DNA of 7,638 nucleotides from positions 1 through 7,638 of the forward strand of contig CAKTCH010000068.1 of assembly GCA_934538895.1 (NCBI GenBank), written 5' to 3'. Numbering within the stretch: position 1 is the stretch's first letter; each line of letters opens with the position of its first letter. Position numbers and translations under genes: made by a program. The notes beneath the pieces were generated by a model, which searched no databases, was not told the origin of the DNA, and saw only the letters and a list, made by a program, of their open reading frames with translations. Origin of the DNA: an uncultured Alphaproteobacteria bacterium (GTDB taxonomy: Bacteria; Pseudomonadota; Alphaproteobacteria; Micavibrionales; Micavibrionaceae). Shown piece after piece: positions 1 to 6,532 of the stretch.

Positions 1-323
1 GGCTTGCCCGTGGCGGTTCTCTCGATAACGCCATCGTCATTGACGAAGGCCGCGTGATGAACGAGGGCGGCCTGCGCTTCCACAACGAATTCATCCGTCA
101 CAAGCTGCTGGACGCCGTCGGCGACCTGTTCCTCGCGGGCGGTCCGATCCTCGGCGCTTACGAAGGCTTCCGCGCCAGCCACGACCTCAACAACAAGATC
201 CTGCGCCAGCTGTTCGCCACCGAAGGCGCATGGATGCCGGTCGATATCTACGCCGAAGACCCGGAAGCCGCCATCGGCCATATCGCAGGTAAAGGTGAAG
301 CTGTGGCGGTCGCAGTAGCTTAA
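1..323 (+). CDS. lpxC: LpxC, UDP-3-O-acyl-N-acetylglucosamine deacetylase (3' part only)
   Basis: LpxC is the zinc-dependent cytoplasmic deacetylase that makes the first committed step of lipid A synthesis. Only the C-terminal ~107 residues are present; the gene enters from the left edge with its first whole codon at base 3, and ends with TAA at 321-323. The fragment opens with the family motif GGSLDNAIVID, followed by HNEFIRHKLLDAVGDL. The His and Asp of RHKLLD correspond to the E. coli zinc ligands H238 and D242, and the His of SHDLNNKIL corresponds to the general acid H265, so the active-site half seen here is intact. The protein ends in a repetitive nonpolar Ala/Val tail (AVAVAVA). Its position before bamD-recN-ligA matches the usual alphaproteobacterial order, with ftsZ expected further upstream. 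Identification is secure; the 5' part is not visible. Confidence 0.97.
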   Translation, partial: LARGGSLDNAIVIDEGRVMNEGGLRFHNEFIRHKLLDAVGDLFLAGGPILGAYEGFRASHDLNNKILRQLFATEGAWMPVDIYAEDPEAAIGHIAGKGEAVAVAVA

Positions 324-372
324 ATCCCTGCCAAATCCAAATTCCGACAGGAATGCATTTGTAGAATCATCT

Positions 373-402
373 CTTCCCTTCGCTACGCACGAGGAAGGGA
401 AG
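373..402. repeat. Inverted repeat in the lpxC-qng1 gap
   Basis: An 8-base perfect stem, CTTCCCTT at 373-380 and AAGGGAAG at 395-402, encloses a 14-base loop. It sits 49 bases past the lpxC stop and 56 bases before the next start. No T-run follows either arm in the plus direction, so it is not a standard intrinsic terminator. It may be an RNA hairpin at the end of the lpxC transcript or a decayed interspersed palindrome. The rest of the 135-base gap (324-458) shows only a weaker ATTCC-GACA-GGAAT stem at 341-354 and no coding signal. Confidence 0.4.
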
Positions 403-458
403 CAGATTCGTGCTGACATATCCATATTTCTTGACTTTTGTACCCATGATCGGCTTTC

Positions 459-1445
459 ATGCCGGACATGATATCGACCCCAGTGGAAATAAGCCGTTCG
501 ATCTTTGACGACATTCGCGCGGGTTTTGCCTTTGTCGCGGAACGCGCGCGTCATGTGAAAATCCATGAAGACAGGTTTCCTGCCTATGCGCAGGGCCTGA
601 CGCTGCGCCATCCCGCCATGAATTTCGATGCGGGCCATCATTTCATCGGCACGCCGGAAAGCACGGCGGCTTATGTGCTGACTCTCGACGCCGTCAACTT
701 CGGCTCCGGCTATCAGCCGCATCTGGTCCGCGAGGGCTGGGGCATGGTCGATAACGGTATTTATTTCACGCTGGCGACGCGTCTGAAAAAACGTTTCGAG
801 CAAGGCGGAATCAACGCCGATTACCTGAGCCACATCACGCAAACCGAAGTCGCCGCTTTATTCGAACTGCCGCAAGGCCCTTATGGGACGGAATTGACGG
901 GCATCTTTACAAGCGGCTTGCAGGACATGGGCAGGCTGATCGCCCGCGATTATAACGGCTCGTTCTTTTCCTTCGTGAAGGCCGCCGCCGGGCAGGCCTC
1001 CCGTATCATTCGCCAATTGGCGGATCTGCCGCAGTTCCGGGATATACACACTTACAACGGGCGGGAAATCCCGCTGTTCAAAAGGGCGCAGAGCGCCGCC
1101 GCCGACCTGCATGACGCGTTCCGTCATACAGGCGTAATATTATTCAACGATATCGATCAGGTCACGGTACTGACCGACAATGACGTGCCGTGCGTGATGC
1201 GCGCCGACGGCCTGCTGGAATATACGCCTGCGCTGGCGACGCATCTGGAAGCGGGGCGGGAACTGGTCAGCGGTTCCCCGGAAGAAATCGAGATCAGGGC
1301 TTGTACGGGCTATGTCGCCGAGCGCCTGGCCGTCTGCAAGGGCGTAAACGCCATCGCGATCGACCGTGTATTGTGGCATAAAGGGGCCGAAGACCCCCGC
1401 TATGCCGCGCAGCCGCGCCACCGCACCCGCTCGTCTTACTATTAA
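459..1445 (+). CDS. qng1: Queuosine salvage hydrolase, Qng1/DUF2419 family (queuosine 5'-phosphate N-glycosylase)
   Basis: Members of this family release the base queuine from queuosine 5'-monophosphate so that it can be reinserted into tRNA by tRNA-guanine transglycosylase; the protein is expected in the cytosol. The 328 residues match the family along their whole length: LDAVNFGSG (76-84, the counterpart of the LNFCFW motif of eukaryotic members), GSFFSFVKAA (167-176), FKRAQ followed by AADL (207-217), DIDQVTVLTDNDVP (231-244), EEIEIRACT (275-283) and IDRVLW (301-306). The KRAQ..xxD block is among the most conserved parts of the family. A 22-residue tail rich in Arg and Tyr (HRTRSSYY end) follows the last motif. 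An in-frame stop at 447-449 limits the start to ATG 459 or ATG 468; neither has a clear ribosome site. The gene is inserted between lpxC and bamD, which are normally neighbours. The symbol is borrowed from the eukaryotic ortholog. No signal peptide or membrane segment is seen. Family assignment is strong; substrate is inferred from characterised members. Confidence 0.88.
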   Translation: MPDMISTPVEISRSIFDDIRAGFAFVAERARHVKIHEDRFPAYAQGLTLRHPAMNFDAGHHFIGTPESTAAYVLTLDAVNFGSGYQPHLVREGWGMVDNGIYFTLATRLKKRFEQGGINADYLSHITQTEVAALFELPQGPYGTELTGIFTSGLQDMGRLIARDYNGSFFSFVKAAAGQASRIIRQLADLPQFRDIHTYNGREIPLFKRAQSAAADLHDAFRHTGVILFNDIDQVTVLTDNDVPCVMRADGLLEYTPALATHLEAGRELVSGSPEEIEIRACTGYVAERLAVCKGVNAIAIDRVLWHKGAEDPRYAAQPRHRTRSSYY

Positions 1446-1504
1446 AATACGCAGAATGTGGGTAAAACTGGGGATTCTTTAGGGAATTCGCACATGCCAT
1501 CCCC

Positions 1505-1533
1505 TTTTCAGAATGCCGCGAAACCGCTATTCT
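1505..1533 (+). promoter_or_regulatory. Possible promoter just ahead of bamD
   Basis: TTTTCA (1505-1510) and TATTCT (1528-1533) each match four of six bases of the sigma-70 consensus and are exactly 17 bases apart. Transcription would start close to the bamD ATG at 1541, giving a very short or leaderless message, which would fit the lack of any Shine-Dalgarno sequence there. It would give bamD-recN their own promoter apart from lpxC-qng1. The match is weak and could be chance. Confidence 0.25.
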
Positions 1534-1540
1534 GCCAGAC

Positions 1541-2377
1541 ATGAAACACATGACAAAATCACGCTTCCTGATCGCCTCCGCCAGCATGATGCTTCTGGCC
1601 GCTTGCAGTTCCGCCAAGGAGCAGCAAAAGCTTGAGGCCGATCGCCCCGTAGAGTCGCTGTATAACGAGGCGGCGGAATCCCTCGACAAAGGGCGGTATG
1701 ACGAAGCCGCGCGCCTGTTCGAGGAGGTAGAACGCCAGCACCCCTATTCCCAATGGGCGACGCAGGCCGAGATGATGGCGGCATTTTCCTATTACAAGCG
1801 TACGCGCTATGATGAAGCCGTGCTGGCGCTGGACCGTTTCATGGAACTGCACCCCGGCCATCCGAACACCGATTACGCGCTCTATCTGAAAGCGCTGTGC
1901 TATTACGAACAGATCACCGATGTCGCGCGCGATCAGGAAATGACCAGATACGCGCTCGAATCGCTGGATACGCTGGTCAACCGTTACCCCGACAGCCGCT
2001 ATGCGCGCGACGCCAATCTGAAACGCGACCTGACCCTCGATCACCTCGCGGGCAAGGAAATGGAAATCGGCCGCTATTACCTCAAGGCCAACCAGACCAA
2101 CGCCGCGATGAACCGCTTCCTCTCCGTCGTGAAAAATTACCAGACCACCACGCATGTGCCCGAGGCGCTGCACCGTCTGGTCGAAATCTACATGACGCTC
2201 GGCCTGCAAGGCGAGGCGACCCGCGTGGCCGCCGTGCTGGGGCACAACTACCCCGGCAGCCCCTGGTATGAAGACAGCTTCAAGCTGCTGACGCCGGAAT
2301 TGCGCCAGCGCCTGATGGAAAATCGTTCCTGGGTGGACAAGACCGTTGATTCCATTTTCAAGCCCGGCAATGACTGA
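1541..2377 (+). CDS. bamD: BamD (ComL), outer-membrane assembly lipoprotein
   Basis: BamD is the essential lipoprotein of the BAM complex, which, with BamA, folds beta-barrel proteins into the outer membrane; it is anchored to the periplasmic face of that membrane. The 278-residue product begins with a lipoprotein signal peptide: basic MKHMTKSR, a hydrophobic stretch, and lipobox LAAC with the lipidated Cys at 22. Ser follows the Cys, so there is no Asp inner-membrane retention signal. The mature part is helical TPR repeats: about 40-71 (GRYDEAARLFEEVERQHP), 76-108 (KRTRYDEAVLALDRFMELHP), a region around 111-150, 174-205 and 208-240, as in the five-TPR BamD fold. It is somewhat longer than E. 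coli BamD (245 residues), as is usual in Alphaproteobacteria. ATG 1550 is an equally plausible start; neither has a good ribosome site. It lies 20 bases before recN, the common alphaproteobacterial arrangement. Confidence 0.95.
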   Translation: MKHMTKSRFLIASASMMLLAACSSAKEQQKLEADRPVESLYNEAAESLDKGRYDEAARLFEEVERQHPYSQWATQAEMMAAFSYYKRTRYDEAVLALDRFMELHPGHPNTDYALYLKALCYYEQITDVARDQEMTRYALESLDTLVNRYPDSRYARDANLKRDLTLDHLAGKEMEIGRYYLKANQTNAAMNRFLSVVKNYQTTTHVPEALHRLVEIYMTLGLQGEATRVAAVLGHNYPGSPWYEDSFKLLTPELRQRLMENRSWVDKTVDSIFKPGND

Positions 2378-2397
2378 CGGGCCGGGGCGGTGCAATC

Positions 2398-4059
2398 ATG
2401 TTGCGCACACTGCATATCCGGAATGTCGTTCTCGTCGATCAACTGACGGTTGAATTTTCGTCCGGATTTTGTGCGCTCACGGGCGAGACGGGCGCGGGTA
2501 AGTCCATCCTGCTCGATTCGCTGGGTCTGGCGCTGGGCGGGCGTTCCGATAGCGGCCTCGTGCGTAAAGGGGCCGATCAGGCGCAGGTAAGCGCTGCCTT
2601 CGATTGCCCTGCCGGCCATCCGCTTCATGAACTGCTGGCGGCGCAGGGCTTTGAAAGCGGGGAGATGGTCGTCCTCCGCCGCCTCGTCGGGGCCGATGGA
2701 CGCAGCCGCGCCTTCATCAACGACCAGCCCGCCAGTATCGGCCTGCTGAAACAGGCGGGTGACATGCTGGTTGAAATTCATGGCCAGTTCGATACGCAGG
2801 GCCTGCTGGATCCGCGCACCCACCGCGCCTTGCTGGATGATTATGCGGGGGTCGATGCGCGCCGCATTGGCAAGCTGTGGGATGAATGGCGCGATGCCGG
2901 GCAAAAATTGGCCGCTGCGCGCGCCGCGCTCGAAAAAGCCAAGGCCGATGAAGAATATCTGCGCCATGCGGTCAAGGAACTTGATGCCCTCGCCCCAGAA
3001 GCGGGAGAGGAAGAGCAATTGCTTATTAAGCGCGAGGGCCTCAAAAACCGTGGCCAGGTGCTGGAGGGTTTGCAGGAAACGTGGGAAGCCATCGGCGGCG
3101 ACACCGGCGCCGAAATGATGGTCGGCAAAGCCATGCGTACGCTGGGCCGTGTCATGGATAAAGTGCCCGCTGATATGTCAGCGGCGCTGGCGGCGCTCGA
3201 CCGCGCGGGTGATGAACTGCAAGCCGCCGTCGCCGATGTGCAATCCGTCATCAGCCAACTGGAAAACGGCGATATGTCGATGGAGGTTATCGAGGACCGC
3301 CTCTACGCTTTGCGCGGCATGGCTCGCAAGCATCATTGCCGCCCGGACGAACTGGCGGCGCTGGCCGGTAAAATGCGCGAAGAGCTGAACATGATCGACA
3401 AGCAGGACGATCAACTGGCCGCATGGGGCCAGAAAGTGATCGAAGCGCGCAAGGCTTACGAAAGCGAAGCTAAAATCATTAGCAGGAAACGCAAAGACGC
3501 TGCCATGAAACTCGACAGGCTGGTCGCTATGGAATTGCCGCCGCTGAAGCTGGATAAGGCCCGTTTCGAAACAGGCGTACAAACGCAGGATGAACGGAAC
3601 TGGGGACCGCATGGCATGGACGGCGTGCAGTTCCTTGTCGCCACCAACCCCGGTTCCAGCCCCGGCGCCTTGAACAGGATCGCTTCGGGCGGTGAAATGT
3701 CGCGCTTCATGCTGGCGCTGAAAGTCGTCATGGCCGAAGTCGGCGTCGCGCAAACGCTGGTGTTCGATGAAGTCGATAGCGGTATCGGCGGCGGTACGGC
3801 GGCGGCGGTGGGTGAACGACTCGCGCGTCTGGCCGATAGCCGTCAGATATTGGTGGTCACCCATTCCCCGCAAGTGGCCGCACGCGCCAACGTCCATTTC
3901 ATCGTGATGAAGAGTGGCCAGAAAGATGTAAAAACGACGGTATTGCCGCTACAGGCGATGAACGACCGCCGCGAGGAAATCGCCCGCATGATTTCCGGCG
4001 CCGAAATCACCGCCGAGGCGCGCGCCGCCGCTGCGAAATTACTGGAAACAGGCAGTTAA
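2398..4059 (+). CDS. recN: RecN, SMC-like DNA double-strand break repair ATPase
   Basis: RecN is a cytoplasmic SMC-family ATPase that acts early in recombinational repair of double-strand breaks, holding DNA ends or sister chromatids together. The product is 553 residues, the same length as E. coli RecN, and appears intact. Visible elements are Walker A GETGAGKS (29-36), the RecN block VEIHGQFDTQGLLD (from 125), a central charged helical region with likely coiled coils (about 150-220 and 300-380), the ABC signature SGGEMSRF (430-437), Walker B TLVFDEVDSG with D457/E458, and the switch region VVTHSPQVAA with H489. The start ATG 2398 is preceded by GGGCGG at 2385-2390, a modest ribosome site. 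It follows bamD by 20 bases, so co-transcription is likely. No alphaproteobacterial SOS box (GTTC-N7-GTTC) was seen just upstream, so SOS control, if any, would come from farther away. Confidence 0.97.
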   Translation: MLRTLHIRNVVLVDQLTVEFSSGFCALTGETGAGKSILLDSLGLALGGRSDSGLVRKGADQAQVSAAFDCPAGHPLHELLAAQGFESGEMVVLRRLVGADGRSRAFINDQPASIGLLKQAGDMLVEIHGQFDTQGLLDPRTHRALLDDYAGVDARRIGKLWDEWRDAGQKLAAARAALEKAKADEEYLRHAVKELDALAPEAGEEEQLLIKREGLKNRGQVLEGLQETWEAIGGDTGAEMMVGKAMRTLGRVMDKVPADMSAALAALDRAGDELQAAVADVQSVISQLENGDMSMEVIEDRLYALRGMARKHHCRPDELAALAGKMREELNMIDKQDDQLAAWGQKVIEARKAYESEAKIISRKRKDAAMKLDRLVAMELPPLKLDKARFETGVQTQDERNWGPHGMDGVQFLVATNPGSSPGALNRIASGGEMSRFMLALKVVMAEVGVAQTLVFDEVDSGIGGGTAAAVGERLARLADSRQILVVTHSPQVAARANVHFIVMKSGQKDVKTTVLPLQAMNDRREEIARMISGAEITAEARAAAAKLLETGS

Positions 4060-4074
4060 TCACTTTTTATGAGC

Positions 4075-4094
4075 ATCCCCGCGAAAGCGGGGAT
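4075..4094. repeat. Perfect GC-rich palindrome, REP-like
   Basis: ATCCCCGC (4075-4082) and GCGGGGAT (4087-4094) form a perfect 8-base stem around a GAAA tetraloop. It lies 15 bases after the recN stop. There is no T-run after it on either strand, although a T5 run lies before it (4064-4068), so a normal intrinsic terminator is unlikely. Palindromes of this ATCCCCGC/GCGGGGAT type are common as dispersed repeats in proteobacterial intergenic DNA; this copy may be one of such a family, perhaps stabilising the 3' end of the recN message. Only one copy is in this window, so repeat status is inferred. Confidence 0.65.
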
Positions 4095-4102
4095 CTGTGT
4101 TG

Positions 4103-4147
4103 ATGAACTATCACTATGTTTACATTCTGGCTAATAAGGTTTGGTAG
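4103..4147 (+). pseudogene. Relic of a GIY-YIG endonuclease gene (first ~12 codons)
   Basis: The reading frame from ATG 4103 translates as MNYHYVYILANKVW and stops at TAG 4145-4147. The first twelve residues look like the start of small single-domain GIY-YIG proteins, which typically begin with a YYVYILASK-like strand before the GTLYIG motif. After Lys 12 the resemblance ends and a stop follows, so the catalytic domain is absent. The relic begins 8 bases after the palindrome at 4075-4094, and its stop codon directly abuts the ligA start, with the ligA ribosome site (AAGG, 4136-4139) lying inside it. An alternative is that it is now a translated leader peptide coupled to ligA, or a chance match; at 14 codons the homology claim is based on residue pattern only. 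Confidence 0.5.
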
Positions 4148-6226
4148 ATGAATAAAGAAACATCGCTTTTTTGGCCGGATGAAATCGAAGCTGAATATAA
4201 TAGCTTGGTGCATAAAATTGGTTACCACGACCATTTGTATCATGTAAAGGATCAGCCTGTAATCTCGGACGGTGACTACGATAAGCTTAAGCAGCGTCTG
4301 AATCAGATTATATCTGAATATCCAGGGATTGCATCAAAGGCGGCTATTTCTAAGGTAGGCGCAGCCCCTGCTGATGGTTTTAAAAAATTGCGCCATGCCG
4401 TGCCGATGCTTTCGCTGTCCAACGCGTTCGAGGATCAGGGCGTCCATGATTTCATCGACCGCGTGCGCAAATTTTTAAGCCTGCCGGAATCGGAAATCGT
4501 AGAGTTCGTGGCCGAGCCGAAAATAGACGGGCTTTCCTGTTCGCTGCGCTATGAAGACGGCCATCTGGTCATGGCCGCCACGCGGGGTGACGGGGCGGAA
4601 GGTGAAGACATCACCGGGAACGTGCGCACCATAGCCGATGTGCCGCGGATGCTGAAGGGCGATCCTCCCGCTGTTCTGGAAGTGCGCGGCGAGATTTATA
4701 TGCGCCGCGACGCATTCGCAAAACTAAATGAGCGCCAGCGGGAAGCAGGCAAACCGCTTTTCGCCAACCCGCGCAATGCGGCGGCGGGCAGCGTACGCCA
4801 GCTTGATTCGAAAATCACGGCGGCGCGTCCCTTGCATTTCTTCGGTTACGCTCTGGGGGAAATCAGCGCGCCGCTTGCCGATACGCAGTGGGGAATCCGC
4901 AAGAAACTCGCTGCTTACGGTTTCGCCGAAGCCGAACCCGCCCGGCTATGCGAATCGCCTGAGGCGTTGCTGGCCTATTACCGTGACGTGGAAAAGCAGC
5001 GCCCCGATCTGGCTTACGAAATCGACGGCGTGGTCTATAAGGTCAACCGCATCGACTGGCAGGAACGCCTGGGTTTTATCTCGCGCGCGCCGCGCTGGGC
5101 CATCGCGCATAAATTCCCGGCGGAGAAAGCCGTCACTATTATCAAAGGCATCGACATCCAGGTCGGGCGCACAGGCGCGCTGACGCCCGTGGCGCGGCTC
5201 GAGCCGATCAGCGTCGGCGGCGTGGTGGTGTCGAACGCGACGCTGCACAACGCGGATGAGATCGAGCGCAAGGATATCCGCGTGGGCGATCATGTGATGA
5301 TCCAGCGCGCGGGCGACGTGATCCCGCAGGTGATCGAGGTCCTGCTGGATAAGCGCAAAGGCAACCCGCATAAATATAAATTCCCGGATAAATGCCCGGT
5401 CTGCGGATCGAATGCTGTCCGTGAGGAAGGCGAAGTCGTCGTACGCTGCACCGGTGGCCTGATCTGCGCCGCGCAGGCGGTCGAGCGCCTGAAACATTTC
5501 GTCAGCCGCCTGGCGTTCGATATCGAGGGGTTGGGCGACAAGATCATTCAGGAATTCTGGGACGAACGGATCGTGCGTACGCCCGGCGATATTTTCCGCC
5601 TTGGGGAAATCAATACGCAACTGGAAGTGCCGTTGCAGGCGCGCGAAGGCTGGGGCGAAAAGTCCGTTGACAAGCTGTTCAAGGCGATTGATGAGCGCCG
5701 CACCATCGGTTTCGAGCGCTTTATATATGCGCTGGGCATCCGCCAGGTCGGCGAAGCGACGGCGAAGAAGCTGGCCGGACATTACGCGGCGCTTGATGAC
5801 TTGCGAAGCGCGATGGAGGCGGCTGTGAACGAAGACAGCGACGCCCGCGCCGATCTTCTGAATATCGAGGATATAGGCCCCAGCGTCGCCGATGACGTCA
5901 TCGCTTTCTTTAACGAGAGGCACAATCAGGAAGTCTTGCACGATCTGGCGGCGCTGCTCACGATCACGCCTTACGATATCCCGAAAGCGGGCGATTCCCC
6001 CGTGGCGGGAAAGACCGTGGTGTTTACAGGCACGCTCGCCACGCTGGGGCGTCATGAAGCGAAAGCCCGCGCCGAAAAACTGGGGGCGAAAGTCGCCAGC
6101 GCCGTTTCGGCGAAAACGGATTACGTGGTCGCGGGAGAAGACGCCGGTTCAAAGCTCGCGAAAGCGCGGGCGCTGAATGTAACCGTATTGTCGGAAGAAG
6201 AGTGGCTGAAGCTGACTAATGCCTGA
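4148..6226 (+). CDS. ligA: LigA, NAD-dependent DNA ligase
   Basis: LigA seals nicks in duplex DNA during replication and repair, using NAD+ to adenylate its active-site lysine. The 692-residue protein is full length. Domain Ia (about 1-75) keeps the NMN-binding residues Y31, H32, D41, Y44 and D45. The adenylation domain has KIDG with nucleophile K125, TRGDG (145-149), EVRGE (178-182), EIDGVVYKV (291-299, K298) and HKFPAEK (K322). An OB fold follows to about 408, then a four-Cys zinc finger (C416, C419, C434, C440, spacing identical to E. coli), a helix-hairpin-helix region (about 445-600) and a C-terminal BRCT domain (about 615-692). AAGG at 4136-4139, eight bases before ATG 4148, is a good ribosome site. 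A weak promoter (TTGATG 4100, TACATT 4121, spacing only 15) is possible. The first ~60 codons are far more AT-rich than the rest. The 3' end overlaps a convergent minus-strand gene by 11 bases. Confidence 0.98.
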   Translation: MNKETSLFWPDEIEAEYNSLVHKIGYHDHLYHVKDQPVISDGDYDKLKQRLNQIISEYPGIASKAAISKVGAAPADGFKKLRHAVPMLSLSNAFEDQGVHDFIDRVRKFLSLPESEIVEFVAEPKIDGLSCSLRYEDGHLVMAATRGDGAEGEDITGNVRTIADVPRMLKGDPPAVLEVRGEIYMRRDAFAKLNERQREAGKPLFANPRNAAAGSVRQLDSKITAARPLHFFGYALGEISAPLADTQWGIRKKLAAYGFAEAEPARLCESPEALLAYYRDVEKQRPDLAYEIDGVVYKVNRIDWQERLGFISRAPRWAIAHKFPAEKAVTIIKGIDIQVGRTGALTPVARLEPISVGGVVVSNATLHNADEIERKDIRVGDHVMIQRAGDVIPQVIEVLLDKRKGNPHKYKFPDKCPVCGSNAVREEGEVVVRCTGGLICAAQAVERLKHFVSRLAFDIEGLGDKIIQEFWDERIVRTPGDIFRLGEINTQLEVPLQAREGWGEKSVDKLFKAIDERRTIGFERFIYALGIRQVGEATAKKLAGHYAALDDLRSAMEAAVNEDSDARADLLNIEDIGPSVADDVIAFFNERHNQEVLHDLAALLTITPYDIPKAGDSPVAGKTVVFTGTLATLGRHEAKARAEKLGAKVASAVSAKTDYVVAGEDAGSKLAKARALNVTVLSEEEWLKLTNA

Positions 6227-6473
6227 TCTGCGTGACGTTCTTTTTAATCTCGCGCAGGCGGTCGAGTGCTTCCCTGATTTCCGGCGGATAGTCGCGGCGC
6301 TCGACGAATTCGCCGCCGCCGGTATTGCGCGTCATGGCCAGTTCCAGCGAACGCACGAGCGATTCCGCAATGCTGACGTCTTCCTGTTCGATCGCCAGTT
6401 CCAGCGCATAAAGAATGCGATCGCTCAGGCGTACGCGCTTGACGTCAAATTCTTCACCGGATGCTTTTTTCAT
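6216..6473 (-). CDS. Small conserved-type protein of unknown function (85 aa)
   Basis: I do not recognise a named family with certainty; the sequence resembles small hypothetical proteins found in Alphaproteobacteria. It is charged and predicted mostly helical: a basic N-terminus, helices across LSDRILYALELAIEQED (17-32) and VSIAESLVRSLELAMTR (33-49), a Gly-rich turn with FVERRDYPPEI (56-66), then a charged C-terminal helix (EALDRLREIKK). There is no signal peptide, membrane segment or Cys/His cluster, so it is probably a soluble cytoplasmic protein, perhaps acting through helix-helix contacts. Coding is supported by a good ribosome site on the minus strand (AGAGG, nine bases before ATG 6473) and by the amphipathic helix pattern. 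It lies 59 bases downstream of the alpha/beta hydrolase gene in the same direction, so may share its transcript, and its end overlaps the end of ligA by 11 bases. Confidence 0.8.
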   Translation of the reverse strand: MKKASGEEFDVKRVRLSDRILYALELAIEQEDVSIAESLVRSLELAMTRNTGGGEFVERRDYPPEIREALDRLREIKKNVTQIRH

Positions 6474-6532
6474 AATGATAAACCTCTGTCTAGGGTCACA
6501 TTCTGCCCTGACTTTTCCAGCCTTTCAACCGT

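Noticed and set aside
324..458. preQ1-type riboswitch ahead of the queuosine salvage gene
   Set aside because: The gap has no short stem followed by the A-rich tail expected of preQ1 class I, and the stems seen do not fit a pseudoknot of that class.
1470..1508. GGGGAT/ATCCCC stem followed by TTTT as terminator of the salvage gene
   Set aside because: The stem is only 6 bases and the loop would be 23 bases; the T-run is just four and may instead belong to a -35 element. Too weak to call.
1559..2395. 278-codon open frame on the minus strand across bamD
   Set aside because: It is a shadow of bamD caused by GC-rich codons; bamD has a lipoprotein signal and TPR motifs, whereas the antisense product has no recognisable motif. 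The equal length of 278 is coincidence.
4946..6055. 369-codon open frame on the minus strand across ligA
   Set aside because: It overlaps a fully conserved LigA with intact catalytic motifs; the antisense protein is rich in His, Arg and Asp with no family pattern, as expected of a shadow frame.
5470..6266. Exact 16-base direct repeat CGCGCAGGCGGTCGAG at 5470-5485 and 6251-6266
   Set aside because: Both copies lie in coding sequence on opposite strands (ligA AQAVER and the small gene LDRLRE) and match common high-GC codons, so coincidence is the simplest explanation.
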